A DNA stretch of 64,000 nt from Labilibaculum sp. (GCA_016342745.1 JAEINT010000007.1:124001-188000), one strand, 5' to 3'. Counted from the stretch's first letter, positions 16,746 through 27,392 are shown. A program made the numbers and translations. The notes: generated from the letters alone by a model not told the origin.

Positions 16746-19601
16746 CTACATTAATAACTTGCTCTTCTTTTGTTCAAAATATTCGTGCTGTCGAAGAATT
16801 TCTTCATGAGATCCACCTTCAACACATTGCAAACCGCAATATTTTAATTTTCGATCACAATCGCATTTTCGGAATACTTTGTTGATGATTTCATTTTGAC
16901 CAGAAATATGAATTTTGGCTAGACCTGTTGCAGGACTTCCACTTGCTTGACGAGCGACTGGCACCAAATTAAGAGCACGTGCTTTAAAATTATAATCTAC
17001 AAACTGCCAAGCACCCATATTTTCAGGTTCTTCTTGCACCCAAAGGTGAAGTATCGAGTTTGGATATCTTTCCAACACCTGATTGATCTGCTTGTTCGGG
17101 AACGGATACAATTGTTCCAACCTTACCAGTGCAACATCTTGGGCAAATAGTTCTTCTTTTTTAGCTAGCAAATCGTAATAGATTTTCCCCGAGCAGAAAA
17201 CAACTCTACGTACTTCTTCAGCAATCACATTGTTATCATCAATCACTTCTTGGAATTCTCCATTGGCCATATCGTCTATTTTCGAAACACATTTTGAATG
17301 GCGAAGCAGACTCTTTGGCGTAAAGCAAATTAATGGAACTCTAATGTCACGTTTCACTTGTCGGCGAAGCATATGAAATAAGTTCGCAGGAGTGGTTGGG
17401 TTCGTAATTTGCATGTTGTTGTTAGCACAAAGGGTTAGGAAACGTTCCATTCTAGCACTAGAATGTTCTGCGCCTTGTCCTTCGTAGCCATGTGGCAAAT
17501 ACATCACCAAGCCATTTTTAATACCCCATTTATCTTCCGCAGCACTAATGTACTGGTCGATAACCGCCTGTGCTACATTGTGGAAATCTCCAAATTGAGC
17601 TTCCCAAATGGTTAAGCCAGAAGGATGCGCTAAAGCATATCCATATTCGAATCCAAGCACACCATATTCACTTAAATGTGAATTGTAAATGTGGAATGGA
17701 GCTTGCTTATCGCTGATGTTTTTAAGTGGGAAATATTTTTTATCTGAGTTCTCAATAACTAAAGCTGCATGTCGGTGCGAGAAGGTTCCTCTTTCAGAAT
17801 CTTGTCCACTTACACGCACACCATTTCCTTCATCAAGTAAACTAGAGTAGGCGAGTAGTTCTCCCATTGCCCAATCCAATTCATCATTTTCAACCATGTT
17901 TTTTCGGTCGCTCATGAGCTTACCAATCTTCTTGAAAAAGCTTAGGTTTTCAGGTAAATTGGTTATGTTTTCAGCCAATTCAAGCAATTTCTTTTTAGCA
18001 ACACCTGTAGTTGGTGATTGCTCAAAATCTTGATCGTTCGAATAGCGAATATTATTATAATAATCTCCTAGAAATGGCTGAATAATTACCTTGTCGAATG
18101 ATTTAGAGAGCTCAAAATCATTATCTAAAAGCTTGTTGTAATCAGCATTTAATTGTTTCGTGTCTTCTTTTGAATAAATGCCTTTTTCAATAAGATAATC
18201 AGCATAAAGATCTCTTGGGTTTTTATGCTTGGCAATTTCTTTATACAGAATTGGTTGCGTGAAGCGAGGCTCATCACCTTCGTTATGCCCATATTTTCTG
18301 TAGGATAAAATATCAATAAATACATCAGAATTAAATTCCTGACGATATTCCATTGCCATTTTAATTGTGAAGATAAAAGCTTCTACATCATCACCATTTA
18401 CATGGAAAACAGGAGATCTGGTTACCTTCGCAACATCAGTACAATAAGTGCTCGAGCGTGCATCCAAATAATTGGTTGTGAAACCAATCTGGTTATTAAT
18501 TACCAAATGGATGGTTCCACCAGTTTTGTATCCTTTTAATTGAGACATTTGAACTGTTTCATAAACAATCCCTTGTCCGGCAATTGCCGCATCTCCATGA
18601 ATAATGACAGGTACCAATTTGTCCTGATCACCAGCGTAATCATTATCTATTTTAGATCGAGAAATACCTTGCACAACAGCGCCAACAGTTTCCAAGTGAG
18701 ATGGGTTAGGTGCAAGGTGCAATTTTACCTGGCTGCCATCATCAGTTTTTACTGTGTTGCCATATCCTAAATGATATTTTACATCTCCTAGTGCTATGTC
18801 TTCCTCAAATTCTTCTCCAACAAATTCTTTAAAAATATTGGCATATGGCTTTTCCAGAATATTGGCTAGAACATTTAATCGACCACGATGAGCCATTCCA
18901 AAAATGAATTCTTCAACACCCAATTCAGCACCACGCTCAATCATGGCATCCAAAGCAGGAATTAAAGTTTCAGTTCCTTCTAGAGAAAAACGCTTTTGTC
19001 CAACAAACTTTTTGTGGATATAGTTTTCAAATCCAACAGCAAGCTTTAAATGATAATAGATGTGTTTTCGTTGTTCATCATTAAAATTTGGAGTGTTTTT
19101 AGAACTCTCCATTTTATTTTGTAGCCATCTCAACATTTGAGGGTGACGAACGAAAACATATTCTGCTCCAATCGATTTACAGTAGGTTTCTTGCAAATGA
19201 GCAACAATGTCTTTCAATTTTGATGCTCCAATTCCAAGTTCTGTGCCCGCATGAAATACCGTTTCCAAATCAGCATCTGAGAGGTTGAAGTTCTCAATAT
19301 CGAGAGTTGGGAAATATTTTCGGCGAGTTCGAACAGGATTGGTTTTTGTAAAAAGATGTCCACGTTGACGATAGGCCTGAATCAAATTCATCACATTGAA
19401 TTCTTTATTCATCGAATTAGATGCAGGTATTTTATCGATTGTTGATTCTTGCTTAACTGGAAATTTGGTGCTTGCAAAATCAAATCCTTGAAAAAATTGT
19501 CTCCAACTTTCTTCAACAGATTCAGGATCATTTTTGTAGGATTGGTATAGTTCGTCTATGAATTCGATTTCACTATTGCCCAAAAAGCTAAATTTATCCA
19601 T
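16746..19601 (-). CDS. sucA: 2-oxoglutarate dehydrogenase E1 component
   Basis: Thiamine-diphosphate enzyme that decarboxylates 2-oxoglutarate in the TCA cycle and passes succinyl to SucB. The 951 residues start [19 protein letters not shown], the usual E1 N-terminus that docks on E2. The thiamine-binding segment is visible as [13 protein letters not shown] followed by [14 protein letters not shown]. The transketolase-like half has [21 protein letters not shown]. Odd feature: after the normal end ([17 protein letters not shown]) there is a tail of about 45 residues with four Cys in CxCx6CxxxC spacing ([15 protein letters not shown]), which I do not know from E. coli-type SucA. It could bind a metal or a partner. 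First gene of the sucAB operon. Confidence 0.96.
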   Translation of the reverse strand: MDKFSFLGNSEIEFIDELYQSYKNDPESVEESWRQFFQGFDFASTKFPVKQESTIDKIPASNSMNKEFNVMNLIQAYRQRGHLFTKTNPVRTRRKYFPTLDIENFNLSDADLETVFHAGTELGIGASKLKDIVAHLQETYCKSIGAEYVFVRHPQMLRWLQNKMESSKNTPNFNDEQRKHIYYHLKLAVGFENYIHKKFVGQKRFSLEGTETLIPALDAMIERGAELGVEEFIFGMAHRGRLNVLANILEKPYANIFKEFVGEEFEEDIALGDVKYHLGYGNTVKTDDGSQVKLHLAPNPSHLETVGAVVQGISRSKIDNDYAGDQDKLVPVIIHGDAAIAGQGIVYETVQMSQLKGYKTGGTIHLVINNQIGFTTNYLDARSSTYCTDVAKVTRSPVFHVNGDDVEAFIFTIKMAMEYRQEFNSDVFIDILSYRKYGHNEGDEPRFTQPILYKEIAKHKNPRDLYADYLIEKGIYSKEDTKQLNADYNKLLDNDFELSKSFDKVIIQPFLGDYYNNIRYSNDQDFEQSPTTGVAKKKLLELAENITNLPENLSFFKKIGKLMSDRKNMVENDELDWAMGELLAYSSLLDEGNGVRVSGQDSERGTFSHRHAALVIENSDKKYFPLKNISDKQAPFHIYNSHLSEYGVLGFEYGYALAHPSGLTIWEAQFGDFHNVAQAVIDQYISAAEDKWGIKNGLVMYLPHGYEGQGAEHSSARMERFLTLCANNNMQITNPTTPANLFHMLRRQVKRDIRVPLICFTPKSLLRHSKCVSKIDDMANGEFQEVIDDNNVIAEEVRRVVFCSGKIYYDLLAKKEELFAQDVALVRLEQLYPFPNKQINQVLERYPNSILHLWVQEEPENMGAWQFVDYNFKARALNLVPVARQASGSPATGLAKIHISGQNEIINKVFRKCDCDRKLKYCGLQCVEGGSHEEILRQHEYFEQKKSKLLM

Positions 19602-19850
19602 ATAGTTGTTCCTTGTACTTAGTCTTGTTATTGTTGTAACTAAAACAAATGTATTAAATTTTCATTCTTATGAAGATATCAAAAACGAATAAAAGATAAA
19701 AAGGTCATTTTTTTTTCATATAGGCATATAGAGAATTTCTATGAGCTGTTTTTATTTAACATTGCTGAAAAAAGATGACACAATTCTTTTATATGAACTC
19801 GCTTCGGATTACTTTAGTTTTTTATACCATAAATAAGAAAAATACTACAA

Positions 19851-20528
19851 ATGTTTTTACTTCGACTTTTGATTGGCTTTGTGATTATCACCCAATTTTT
19901 AGCCTGTGATAATTTACAAAAAAAATCGCGATTTGCTTTAGAAAAGGGCGATCTTCTTTTTCAGGATTTAGATGCTGATTCCATTTCTAGTGCGATAGAA
20001 ACAGTAACGGGAGGCGCGAATAAACTGAGCTTTTCTCATGTTGGAATTGTAGATCTTAATAAAAATGGAGATACGCTTGTTTTAGAGGCAATATCAAAAG
20101 GAGTTTGTTATACAAAATTGAGTTCCTTTTTGAAACGAAGTCTCAATAAAAGTGGAAAGCCAAAGGTTGAGGTTGGGCGCTTGAATCCTGAATTTAAAGC
20201 ATTAATAGATTCCGCTTTATTGGAGGGGAAGGAGCTGATAGGCAAAGCGTACGATGATGTTTACGTAATTGGGGATTCAAATTACTACTGTTCTGAACTG
20301 ATTTATGAGATGTTTGCGAGTAATAAGGATTCCATAGAAGTATTTAAGCTAAATCCGATGACTTTTAAGGATGCACAGACGGGTGAATACATGCCTTTCT
20401 GGATTGACTATTACAAGAAGTTAGGTGTTGAAATCCCGGAAGGAATGCCAGGTTTAAATCCAAATGGTATGTCGCTGTCTCCAAACATAGAAATGGTTTA
20501 TTCTTACCATTCAGAAAACAAATACTAA
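19851..20528 (+). CDS. YiiX/YebB-like NlpC/P60-superfamily cysteine hydrolase, lipoprotein
   Basis: A 225-residue predicted lipoprotein: hydrophobic start MFLLRLLIGFVIITQ and lipobox FLAC (Cys about residue 19). The body matches permuted NlpC/P60 (YiiX-like) enzymes. KGDLLFQDL opens the domain, SFSHVGIVDL carries the conserved His, and NYYCSELIYEMF carries the nucleophile Cys, with the order His before Cys that marks the permuted fold. The likely role is peptide or amide hydrolysis in the envelope; the substrate is unknown. It precedes the nuclease gene by 17 bases, so the two are probably co-transcribed. Confidence 0.82.
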   Translation: MFLLRLLIGFVIITQFLACDNLQKKSRFALEKGDLLFQDLDADSISSAIETVTGGANKLSFSHVGIVDLNKNGDTLVLEAISKGVCYTKLSSFLKRSLNKSGKPKVEVGRLNPEFKALIDSALLEGKELIGKAYDDVYVIGDSNYYCSELIYEMFASNKDSIEVFKLNPMTFKDAQTGEYMPFWIDYYKKLGVEIPEGMPGLNPNGMSLSPNIEMVYSYHSENKY

Positions 20529-20545
20529 AATATTTTATACAATAT

Positions 20546-23416
20546 ATGAATTCATTTTTACGTCAATTAACTGCAGAACTTTACGAAAAGTACGGTAGCA
20601 ATTTATCCAACTGTATGTTGGTGTTTCCGAATCGTCGTGCTGGACTATTCTTTTCAAAATACCTGAATGAATTAATTGATCAGCCAATATGGGCGCCAAA
20701 AATTCTAACCATTAATGAATTTTTTAAAGAACATTCGAATCTTCAGACAGAAGATAATTTGGGCTTGCTTTTTCGTTTGTATAAAATCTACATTCAAAAA
20801 ATGGAGGTTTCGGAGAGTTTCGATGAATTCTATCATTGGGGAGAAATGCTTTTAGGGGATTTCGATGATTTGGATAAGTATCGTGTGAATGCGAAACACC
20901 TGTTTCAAAATTTGGCAGAAGAAAAGGCAATTGATGATTTGTTTGATTATTTAACCGAGGAGCAAATTGAAGCCATACAATCGTTTTGGAGTACATTTCG
21001 ACCAGAGAAATATTCAGAGCACCAGAAGGAATTCGTGAAACTTTGGGAAAACCTGTATCCAATTTATACCGATTTCAGAGAAGAATTGGAAGGTAAAGGA
21101 TTGGCTTATGAAGGTATGGCATCACGAAACTTGGTGGATAAACTAGAAGCTGGAGAGATTATAATAAAAGAAGACAGAGTGATTTTTATTGGTTTTAATG
21201 CATTAAACCGATGTGAAATGAATTTGTTTGATGAATTAAAAAGGCAAGATAAAGCTGATTTCTATTGGGATTACGATGAGTCGTATTTGCAAAATCCATA
21301 TCATGAAGCTGGTTTGTTTTTGCGCGAGAATACCAAACGATTTCCATCTCCTAAAACCAATATTACCTTTGATAATATTAAAAATAATAACACAAGTGTA
21401 GAATTTGTGTCTCTTTCATCGGAGGTAGGACAGGCAAAATATGCACATTCTGTTGTCGATGAATTTTGCAAGAATTCGGATGATGCCCTAGAGGAAACGG
21501 CAATTGTATTGGCCGATGAGGAGTTGCTTCTTCCTGTTTTGCATTCCATTCCGCAAAGTGCAGAAAATGTGAATGTAACCATGGGATATCCGGCCAAAAA
21601 TACGCCGGTAGCAAGTTTACTTCGTTTGGTTATCGATTTGCAAAAGAGCATAAAGAAGCAAGCTGGTGATGTTTTATTTCATCACAAACAAGTATTGGCT
21701 CTACTGAATCATCAATATTTGAATTCCGTAAATCCAGAATTGGCTCATAAAATCAGTCAGGATATTTTAAAAACGAATCGAATTCAAGTTCCGCAGAGTA
21801 TTATTAAGGGTGATCCGGTTTTAGAAAAGTTGTTTTCACCGGTTTATAGTGTAGAGCAATTTTCTATTTATTTGCTTGAATTATTACAAGGAATTTATCA
21901 GAAACTAGATACCAATGAGGAGGAGAAATCATTGGTAGATAAAATTGAGCAAGAATATATTTATCATCTTTTTTTAGCAATAAAGCGATTGAATGCTTTA
22001 TTAAATGAACACAAAATTGGCATTCAACAAGATACTTTTTATCGAATTTTGGATAAAATGATTCAGTCCCTAAGCATTCCATTTGAGGGAGAACCTTTGG
22101 CTGGTTTGCAGGTAATGGGAATTTTGGAGACTCGATTGCTCGATTTTAAAAAGATTGTGATTCTTTCGATGAATGAAGGGAAGTTGCCAAAAACGGGAGC
22201 TGCCAATTCATTTGTTCCTTACCACTTGCGTAAAGGATTTGGAATGCCAACCATCGATCATCAGGATGCTATTTTCGCCTATTACTTTTATCGATTGATT
22301 CAGCGTGTTGAGAATTTGAAATTGCTTTACAGTACGCAAAGTGATGGAATACGTACTGGAGAAATGAGTCGCTTTTTGTATCAGTTAAAATACGAATCAG
22401 ATTTTAAGATTGTGGAAAATAGTCCATCTTACGATATTTCATTACAAGAAGCCAAACCAATTAGTGTTGCTAAAAATGAGCGAATTCAAACTCGTTTAAA
22501 TGAATATTGTGGAACGAGTTATAAGAGCTTTTCACCATCGGCATTAAATACCTATTTGAATTGTAATTTAAGTTTCTATTTTAAATATTTAGCGGGCTTA
22601 AAAGAGCCAGATGCAGTTTTGGAAGAGATTGATCCTCCTACTTTTGGAAACTTGTTTCACTCAGCATTGGAGGAATTATACAAGCCTTTTGATGGGAAAA
22701 CAATTCAGAAAGAAGAGTTGGAAGCCATTCGAAAGAATAAAGGATTGCTAGATGATGTTTTGAAGGATGCTTTTCGATTCAACTATTTTAAATTGGAGAA
22801 GGAGCAACCAATGGAGATTAATGGAAGGAACCTTCTGATTTTTGATATCCTAAAAAAGTTTATCGATCGAATCTTGGTTTTGGATCAGAAGTTCGCACCC
22901 TTTAAAATTGTTTCTTTGGAAGGAAAATACAAAATACAAGTTCCTATTGGCGAGAAACAGGATCGAATGGTTAATATTAGTGGCTTGATTGATAGAGTAG
23001 ATCAGTTGGGTGATACCATTCGAATTTTGGATTACAAAACTGGAAAAGCTGATTTGATTTTTAAGGATATCGCTTCTCTTTTTGAAAAGGAAGGAAAGAA
23101 TAATAATAAAGCAGCCTTTCAAACTTTATTGTATTGTTTGTTTTATGATGAAAATTTCAATCCGGGATTGCCAATATCACCTGGTATTTATAGCTTAAAA
23201 GAGTTTTATAACGATAGTTTTGATTGTATTCTCTCACAAAAAGAGGGTAGAGGGAAAGCTGTTAAGGTTGAGGATTATAAAGTATTTAAAGAGGAGTTTG
23301 TAGATGGCTTAAAAGAACTTCTGGAGGAGATTTTTAATCCAGAAATTCCATTTTCTCAGGTAGAAAACAAAGATATTTGCCGAACTTGTGTTTATTCAGA
23401 AATCTGTCATCGATAA
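20546..23416 (+). CDS. AddB-like PD-(D/E)XK nuclease (recombination repair)
   Basis: A 956-residue protein of the AddB/Bacteroidota PD-(D/E)XK family. The N-terminus has the family signature LVFPNRRAGLFFSKYL within a degenerate helicase-like part. The nuclease is at the C-terminus: SPSALNTYLNCNLSFYFKYL (first Fe-S Cys), GNLFHSALEELY (active-site His), RILDYKTGKAD (Asp and Lys), and the last Cys set in CRTCVYSEIC. Together with an AddA helicase-nuclease it would process double-strand breaks for RecA. Here addA is not adjacent on either side. It sits in a run of co-directional genes with gaps of 10-20 bases. Confidence 0.87.
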   Translation: MNSFLRQLTAELYEKYGSNLSNCMLVFPNRRAGLFFSKYLNELIDQPIWAPKILTINEFFKEHSNLQTEDNLGLLFRLYKIYIQKMEVSESFDEFYHWGEMLLGDFDDLDKYRVNAKHLFQNLAEEKAIDDLFDYLTEEQIEAIQSFWSTFRPEKYSEHQKEFVKLWENLYPIYTDFREELEGKGLAYEGMASRNLVDKLEAGEIIIKEDRVIFIGFNALNRCEMNLFDELKRQDKADFYWDYDESYLQNPYHEAGLFLRENTKRFPSPKTNITFDNIKNNNTSVEFVSLSSEVGQAKYAHSVVDEFCKNSDDALEETAIVLADEELLLPVLHSIPQSAENVNVTMGYPAKNTPVASLLRLVIDLQKSIKKQAGDVLFHHKQVLALLNHQYLNSVNPELAHKISQDILKTNRIQVPQSIIKGDPVLEKLFSPVYSVEQFSIYLLELLQGIYQKLDTNEEEKSLVDKIEQEYIYHLFLAIKRLNALLNEHKIGIQQDTFYRILDKMIQSLSIPFEGEPLAGLQVMGILETRLLDFKKIVILSMNEGKLPKTGAANSFVPYHLRKGFGMPTIDHQDAIFAYYFYRLIQRVENLKLLYSTQSDGIRTGEMSRFLYQLKYESDFKIVENSPSYDISLQEAKPISVAKNERIQTRLNEYCGTSYKSFSPSALNTYLNCNLSFYFKYLAGLKEPDAVLEEIDPPTFGNLFHSALEELYKPFDGKTIQKEELEAIRKNKGLLDDVLKDAFRFNYFKLEKEQPMEINGRNLLIFDILKKFIDRILVLDQKFAPFKIVSLEGKYKIQVPIGEKQDRMVNISGLIDRVDQLGDTIRILDYKTGKADLIFKDIASLFEKEGKNNNKAAFQTLLYCLFYDENFNPGLPISPGIYSLKEFYNDSFDCILSQKEGRGKAVKVEDYKVFKEEFVDGLKELLEEIFNPEIPFSQVENKDICRTCVYSEICHR

Positions 23417-23425
23417 ATCCGTAAA

Positions 23426-25360
23426 ATGTTTCGACATTCTTTTATATTGATTATTTGTTTGCTGATTGGCCTTACTTCCAATGGGCAGAAGAAATATAGC
23501 ATTAAGTCAAAAAAGGCGATTAAGAACTATGAGGCTGCTGCCGAAACTTATCGTCAAATGGACAATGTAGAATCCTTAAAATACCTAGAACAAGCTGTTG
23601 AGAAAAGTCCTAAGTTTATTGAAGCTTGGTTGTTTATGGCTGATGTGTTGCATGAAACAGGTGAAACACAAAAGGAAATTGCGGCCTATTTAAAGGCTAT
23701 TGAAATCAGTCCTGATTTTTTTTCGAACGTTCATTTTAACTTGGGGAATGCTTATTTGAAAATTGGTGAGTATGAAAAAGCACAAAAAAAATACAAAGAT
23801 TTTTTAGCCATCCATAAGATCTCATCTCGAAACAAAGCCTTGGCAAAATCGAATTTGAAAAATTGCCAGTTTGCATTGGAAGCGATCTCAAATCCAGTGG
23901 ATTTTAATCCTGAAAATTTAGGCGAAACGGTCAATTCTAAGTTTGATGAATACTGGCCAAGTCTTACCGCCGATGAGGAATTATTAGTTTTTACTCGCTT
24001 GGTCGGAGATGAAAAGGAAGTAACGATTAAAAGACAAGAAGACTTTTACTATTCCTATAAGCAAGATAGTTTATGGCTGCCTTCGAAACCATTATCGACC
24101 GTTATTAATACAGCGAAAAATGAAGGAGCACAAAGTATAACTGCAGATGGTAAATACATGTATTTTACAGCTTGTAGTCGTCCAGATGGTTATGGGAGAT
24201 GTGATATTTACTATTCCGTAAAGGAAGGCTCAGAATGGTCTACTCCAATAAATTTAGGCAAACCAATTAATTCGAATGGCTGGGAAGCACAGCCAAGTAT
24301 TTCTGCCGATGGACAAGAGTTGTATTTTGTTAGCAATCGAAAATCGGGTAAAGGAAAAATGGATATTTGGCATTCGCGACTAATCGAAATTCAAGCCAAC
24401 GGAAAACCTCGATGGACACAGCCAGAAAATCTTTCCATTAATTCTTCAAAAAACGAAATGTCTCCCTTTATTCATGCAGGAAATAGATATCTGGTATTTT
24501 CATCGGATGGCTTAACTGGAATGGGTGGATATGATCTTTTTAAAACCGAGCTTGATGAAGATCAAAAATGGAGTGAACCTGTAAATATGGGCTATCCAAT
24601 AAATACCTACCATGATGAAATTGGTTTGGTTGTTACAGCAAGAGGAGATAAGGCCTACTTTGCTTCTGATCGTTTAGAAGGAAAGGGAAAGGATATTTTT
24701 AGTTTCGATATGCCAATTGAACTTCAACCTCCTTCGGTTTCTTGGCTTAAAGGTAGCGTGTTGGATGCAAAAACGAAGAAGCCAATTTATGCTTCCTTAA
24801 TGCTGATTGATTTGCAAAATAAGGATACCATTAGTCAGATTAAATCGGATCGAAAAAATGGTAACTATTTGGTCTGTTTGCCAGCTGGCCGAGATTATCT
24901 TTTTTCCGCTAAAGCGGATGATTATTTGTTCTATTCTGATCATTTTGAGATGTTAGATCAAAAGAAAAAGACAGATCCTCAAATATTGGATATTAATTTG
25001 AGTAGAGTTGAAAAGGGAAGTGAAATTGTACTTCGAAATGTCTTTTTTGAGCTGGATTCATGGGAGATATTGCCAAAATCAGAAATTGAGTTAGAATATT
25101 TATTTGATTTGCTACTTAAAAATGAGGAGTGGAAAATAGAAATTGGTGGTCATACGGATAATTCAGGAAGCGAAGACCATAATATTTCACTTTCCAATAA
25201 AAGAGCCAAAGCTGTCTGCGATTTCTTAATTGCTTCAGGAATTGATAAAGATCGATTGCAATTTAAAGGTTATGGAGCTTCTCAGCCAATCGCTACAAAT
25301 GATTCGGAAAAAGGACGAAGTGTAAACCGAAGAACAGAATTTAAAATCCTCGAAAAATAA
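23426..25360 (+). CDS. OmpA-family envelope protein with TPR and PD40 repeats
   Basis: A 644-residue exported protein. Order: signal peptide ending near TSNGQ; TPR repeats (about 30-140, e.g. FIEAWLFMADVLHETGETQK and FFSNVHFNLGNAYLKIGEYE); PD40/beta-propeller repeats with ITADGKYMYFTA, ISADGQELYFVSNR and VTARGDKAYFASDR (about 170-430); a carboxypeptidase-regulatory-like domain (LKGSVLDAKTKKPIYASLML); and a C-terminal OmpA peptidoglycan-binding domain with IEIGGHTDNSGSEDHNISLS and NRRTEFKI. It would anchor to peptidoglycan from the periplasm or outer membrane. This architecture is common in Bacteroidota, including gliding and type IX secretion relatives (PorE-like), but I cannot assign it to that system here. 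Confidence 0.88.
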   Translation: MFRHSFILIICLLIGLTSNGQKKYSIKSKKAIKNYEAAAETYRQMDNVESLKYLEQAVEKSPKFIEAWLFMADVLHETGETQKEIAAYLKAIEISPDFFSNVHFNLGNAYLKIGEYEKAQKKYKDFLAIHKISSRNKALAKSNLKNCQFALEAISNPVDFNPENLGETVNSKFDEYWPSLTADEELLVFTRLVGDEKEVTIKRQEDFYYSYKQDSLWLPSKPLSTVINTAKNEGAQSITADGKYMYFTACSRPDGYGRCDIYYSVKEGSEWSTPINLGKPINSNGWEAQPSISADGQELYFVSNRKSGKGKMDIWHSRLIEIQANGKPRWTQPENLSINSSKNEMSPFIHAGNRYLVFSSDGLTGMGGYDLFKTELDEDQKWSEPVNMGYPINTYHDEIGLVVTARGDKAYFASDRLEGKGKDIFSFDMPIELQPPSVSWLKGSVLDAKTKKPIYASLMLIDLQNKDTISQIKSDRKNGNYLVCLPAGRDYLFSAKADDYLFYSDHFEMLDQKKKTDPQILDINLSRVEKGSEIVLRNVFFELDSWEILPKSEIELEYLFDLLLKNEEWKIEIGGHTDNSGSEDHNISLSNKRAKAVCDFLIASGIDKDRLQFKGYGASQPIATNDSEKGRSVNRRTEFKILEK

Positions 25361-25366
25361 AATAAT

Positions 25367-26503
25367 ATGCTGCCTATTTATTTAGATTACAACGCTACTA
25401 CACCTGTAGCACCAGAAGTTGCTGATGCGATGTTGCCGTATTTAAAGGATTTTTTTGGCAATCCGTCTAGCGCTCATATTTATGGTCAGCAATGCAAAAA
25501 AGCGGTTGACAAGGCTAGAGGACATGTTGCTCAATTGCTGAATTGCCATCCGAAAGATTTGATATTTACGAGTGGCGGCAGTGAATCGAATAATTATGCA
25601 TTAAAAGGGTATGCTTTTGCAAATCAAGATAAAGGGAGGCACATTATCACTTCTTCAATAGAACATCCAGCTATAATAGAAGTATGTAGATTTTTGGAAA
25701 CTCAAGGATTTGAATTGACTTATCTTCCTGTAGACAGAACTGGTAGAGTATCCGTAAAGGATGTGGAAAGTGTCATTCGACCTGATACAATTTTAATTTC
25801 GATCATGTATGCGAACAATGAGGTAGGTACGCTTCAGCCGATAGCAGAAATTGCGAAAATTGCGAAGCAAAATGGGATTGTCGTACATTCTGATTGTGCA
25901 CAGGCAGTAGGCAAGGTTATCGTAAATGTTGAGGAGCTAGGTGTCGATTTATTGACTATTGCAGGACATAAGTTGTATGGACCAAAAGGAATTGGTGCTT
26001 TGTACATTCGGGAAGGAATTGAATTGCAGAAGTTAATTCATGGAGCCGATCATGAAGGCAATAGAAGGGCAGGAACAGAAAATGTATTGGAAGCTGTTGG
26101 ATTGGGAAAAGCTGCTGAGCTAGCAACTTTAGGAGAAGAAGAGAGAATGAAAAAGGAAAAAGCACTGATTTCACAATTGCGAAATGAATTAGAGCAATTA
26201 GATGAGATTCAGTTTAATGGAAACCCAGATTTTTCATTGCCCAATACTTTAAGTGTCTCTTTTAAAAACCTACAGGCAAATAGAATTTTAGGTAGAATGA
26301 AAAATGTGGCTGCTTCGGCAGGGGCTGCATGTCATACTGATTCTATAAGCATATCCGCTACATTAGAAGCTATGAAAGTTCCTATGGAATATGCAATGGG
26401 AACCATTCGCTTTTCGGTTGGTAGATATACTACTAAGATTGAAATTGAAAAAGCTGCACAAGAAATAATAGACAGCGTTCAAGCACTTCGCAAAGAATTG
26501 TAA
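25367..26503 (+). CDS. Cysteine desulfurase (NifS/IscS family)
   Basis: PLP enzyme that releases sulfur from cysteine for Fe-S clusters and thiolated cofactors. The 378 residues begin LPIYLDYNATTPVAPEVADA. The PLP Lys is in TIAGHKLYGPKGIGALY. The persulfide Cys is in SAGAACHTDSISIS. RRAGTENVLEAVGLGKA is also diagnostic. The short active-site loop and sequence are NifS/IscS-like rather than SufS. It follows the OmpA gene by 6 bases but is functionally unrelated. No scaffold (iscU/nifU) gene is adjacent. Confidence 0.93.
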   Translation: MLPIYLDYNATTPVAPEVADAMLPYLKDFFGNPSSAHIYGQQCKKAVDKARGHVAQLLNCHPKDLIFTSGGSESNNYALKGYAFANQDKGRHIITSSIEHPAIIEVCRFLETQGFELTYLPVDRTGRVSVKDVESVIRPDTILISIMYANNEVGTLQPIAEIAKIAKQNGIVVHSDCAQAVGKVIVNVEELGVDLLTIAGHKLYGPKGIGALYIREGIELQKLIHGADHEGNRRAGTENVLEAVGLGKAAELATLGEEERMKKEKALISQLRNELEQLDEIQFNGNPDFSLPNTLSVSFKNLQANRILGRMKNVAASAGAACHTDSISISATLEAMKVPMEYAMGTIRFSVGRYTTKIEIEKAAQEIIDSVQALRKEL

Positions 26504-26512
26504 AATCTTGCT

Positions 26513-27046
26513 CTAATGGGAGAATCTCTCACTGCTTTGTAATAGTTTGCTTGCCATTTTAATCGTATTGTCTTTTAAGGTTTGATTTAACCAACGAGTT
26601 TTTCCTGATTTTTTATACAACTTGCTTTTGGAGAACCAATCAGTAGGATAGGAAGTTACAGAAGGAATTCCTTGTTTGCCATATTCAGGTATGCTCTTGT
26701 AATAAATATTGCATAATTCAATTGTAGAATTATCATGAACGAGTATTGTAAAGTGCATTTTGGTTTGATAAACAGATTCCTTTTTGCTTAAAAAAATAGG
26801 TACTGAAGCTTTGTATTTCACATCTCCAACCTTTGGATTAGAATATACTATTTCACCAATTACATCATTAGGAAGAGCGTTTAACCAATTTGTAATTTGA
26901 TTTGATTCAATCTGCTTCTGCTGATTTTTCGCTTCAAATTTTAGATTTCCACTGTCATCCGTTATCAAAACAATGTTATTAGACACTTGTGCAAACAAGG
27001 AAGTGTTTATTGAAAATGCTAGCAATAAAAATAGAAGATGTTTCAT
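26513..27046 (-). CDS. Hypothetical secreted protein
   Basis: A 177-residue protein with a clear signal peptide (MKHLLFLLLAFSINTSLFAQ). The mature part has alternating beta-type segments (IVLITDDSGNLKFEAKNQ, MHFTILVHDNSTIELCNIYY). The pattern is reminiscent of DUF4468-type periplasmic proteins, but I do not assign it. It ends 9 bases from the convergent cysteine desulfurase stop with no clear terminator in between. Confidence 0.65.
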   Translation of the reverse strand: MKHLLFLLLAFSINTSLFAQVSNNIVLITDDSGNLKFEAKNQQKQIESNQITNWLNALPNDVIGEIVYSNPKVGDVKYKASVPIFLSKKESVYQTKMHFTILVHDNSTIELCNIYYKSIPEYGKQGIPSVTSYPTDWFSKSKLYKKSGKTRWLNQTLKDNTIKMASKLLQSSERFSH

Positions 27047-27209
27047 AAGAGAAGGTTTTGAATTAGTAATTCAATAGTGTGTCACACTCTTGTTTAATTT
27101 ACTGCATTTTGCTGATTTTTCAAAATGATAAAAATTAAAAGGAAAGATAAGTATTGCTTTGTTTGCGTGTAATCAGAGAGATAAGGTGTTTATGTTATGT
27201 TCAATATGA

Positions 27210-27392
27210 TAAATTTGGCATACTTGACACTTGTTTATTAATTGATCTTGAGATAAATTTACTATTGTAGTAAAAAGGTAGAAGTACCTTAGTTTAGCAT
27301 ATTAGGCTTAGCGTGTTTTCAGTTCATTCTAAGTTTTTAGTATGGTTTTAGTTGTAAGTAATAGGAAAGGGGCATTGCCCCTTTTTCTTTTT
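27210..27392 (+). ncRNA. Candidate small RNA or leader RNA with own promoter and terminator
   Basis: A TAAATTTG at 27210-27217 fits the Bacteroidota -7 consensus TAnnTTTG. It is followed by three perfect hairpins: TTTACTA-TTG-TAGTAAA (27258-27274), AAGGTA-GAAG-TACCTT (27275-27290) and a terminator AAAGGGGC-ATT-GCCCCTTT with T-run (27366-27390). No open reading frame of note lies between them. The next gene has its own TAATTTTG element at 27472-27479, so the unit (about 165 nt) looks independent; a transcription-attenuated leader is the alternative. It matches no RNA family I can name. Confidence 0.45.
27366..27392 (+). terminator. Orphan intrinsic terminator
   Basis: Eight-base arms AAAGGGGC / GCCCCTTT, ATT loop, T-rich tail. 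There is no plus-strand protein gene within 850 bases upstream, so it must end an RNA starting in this gap or act as an attenuator. Confidence 0.75.
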
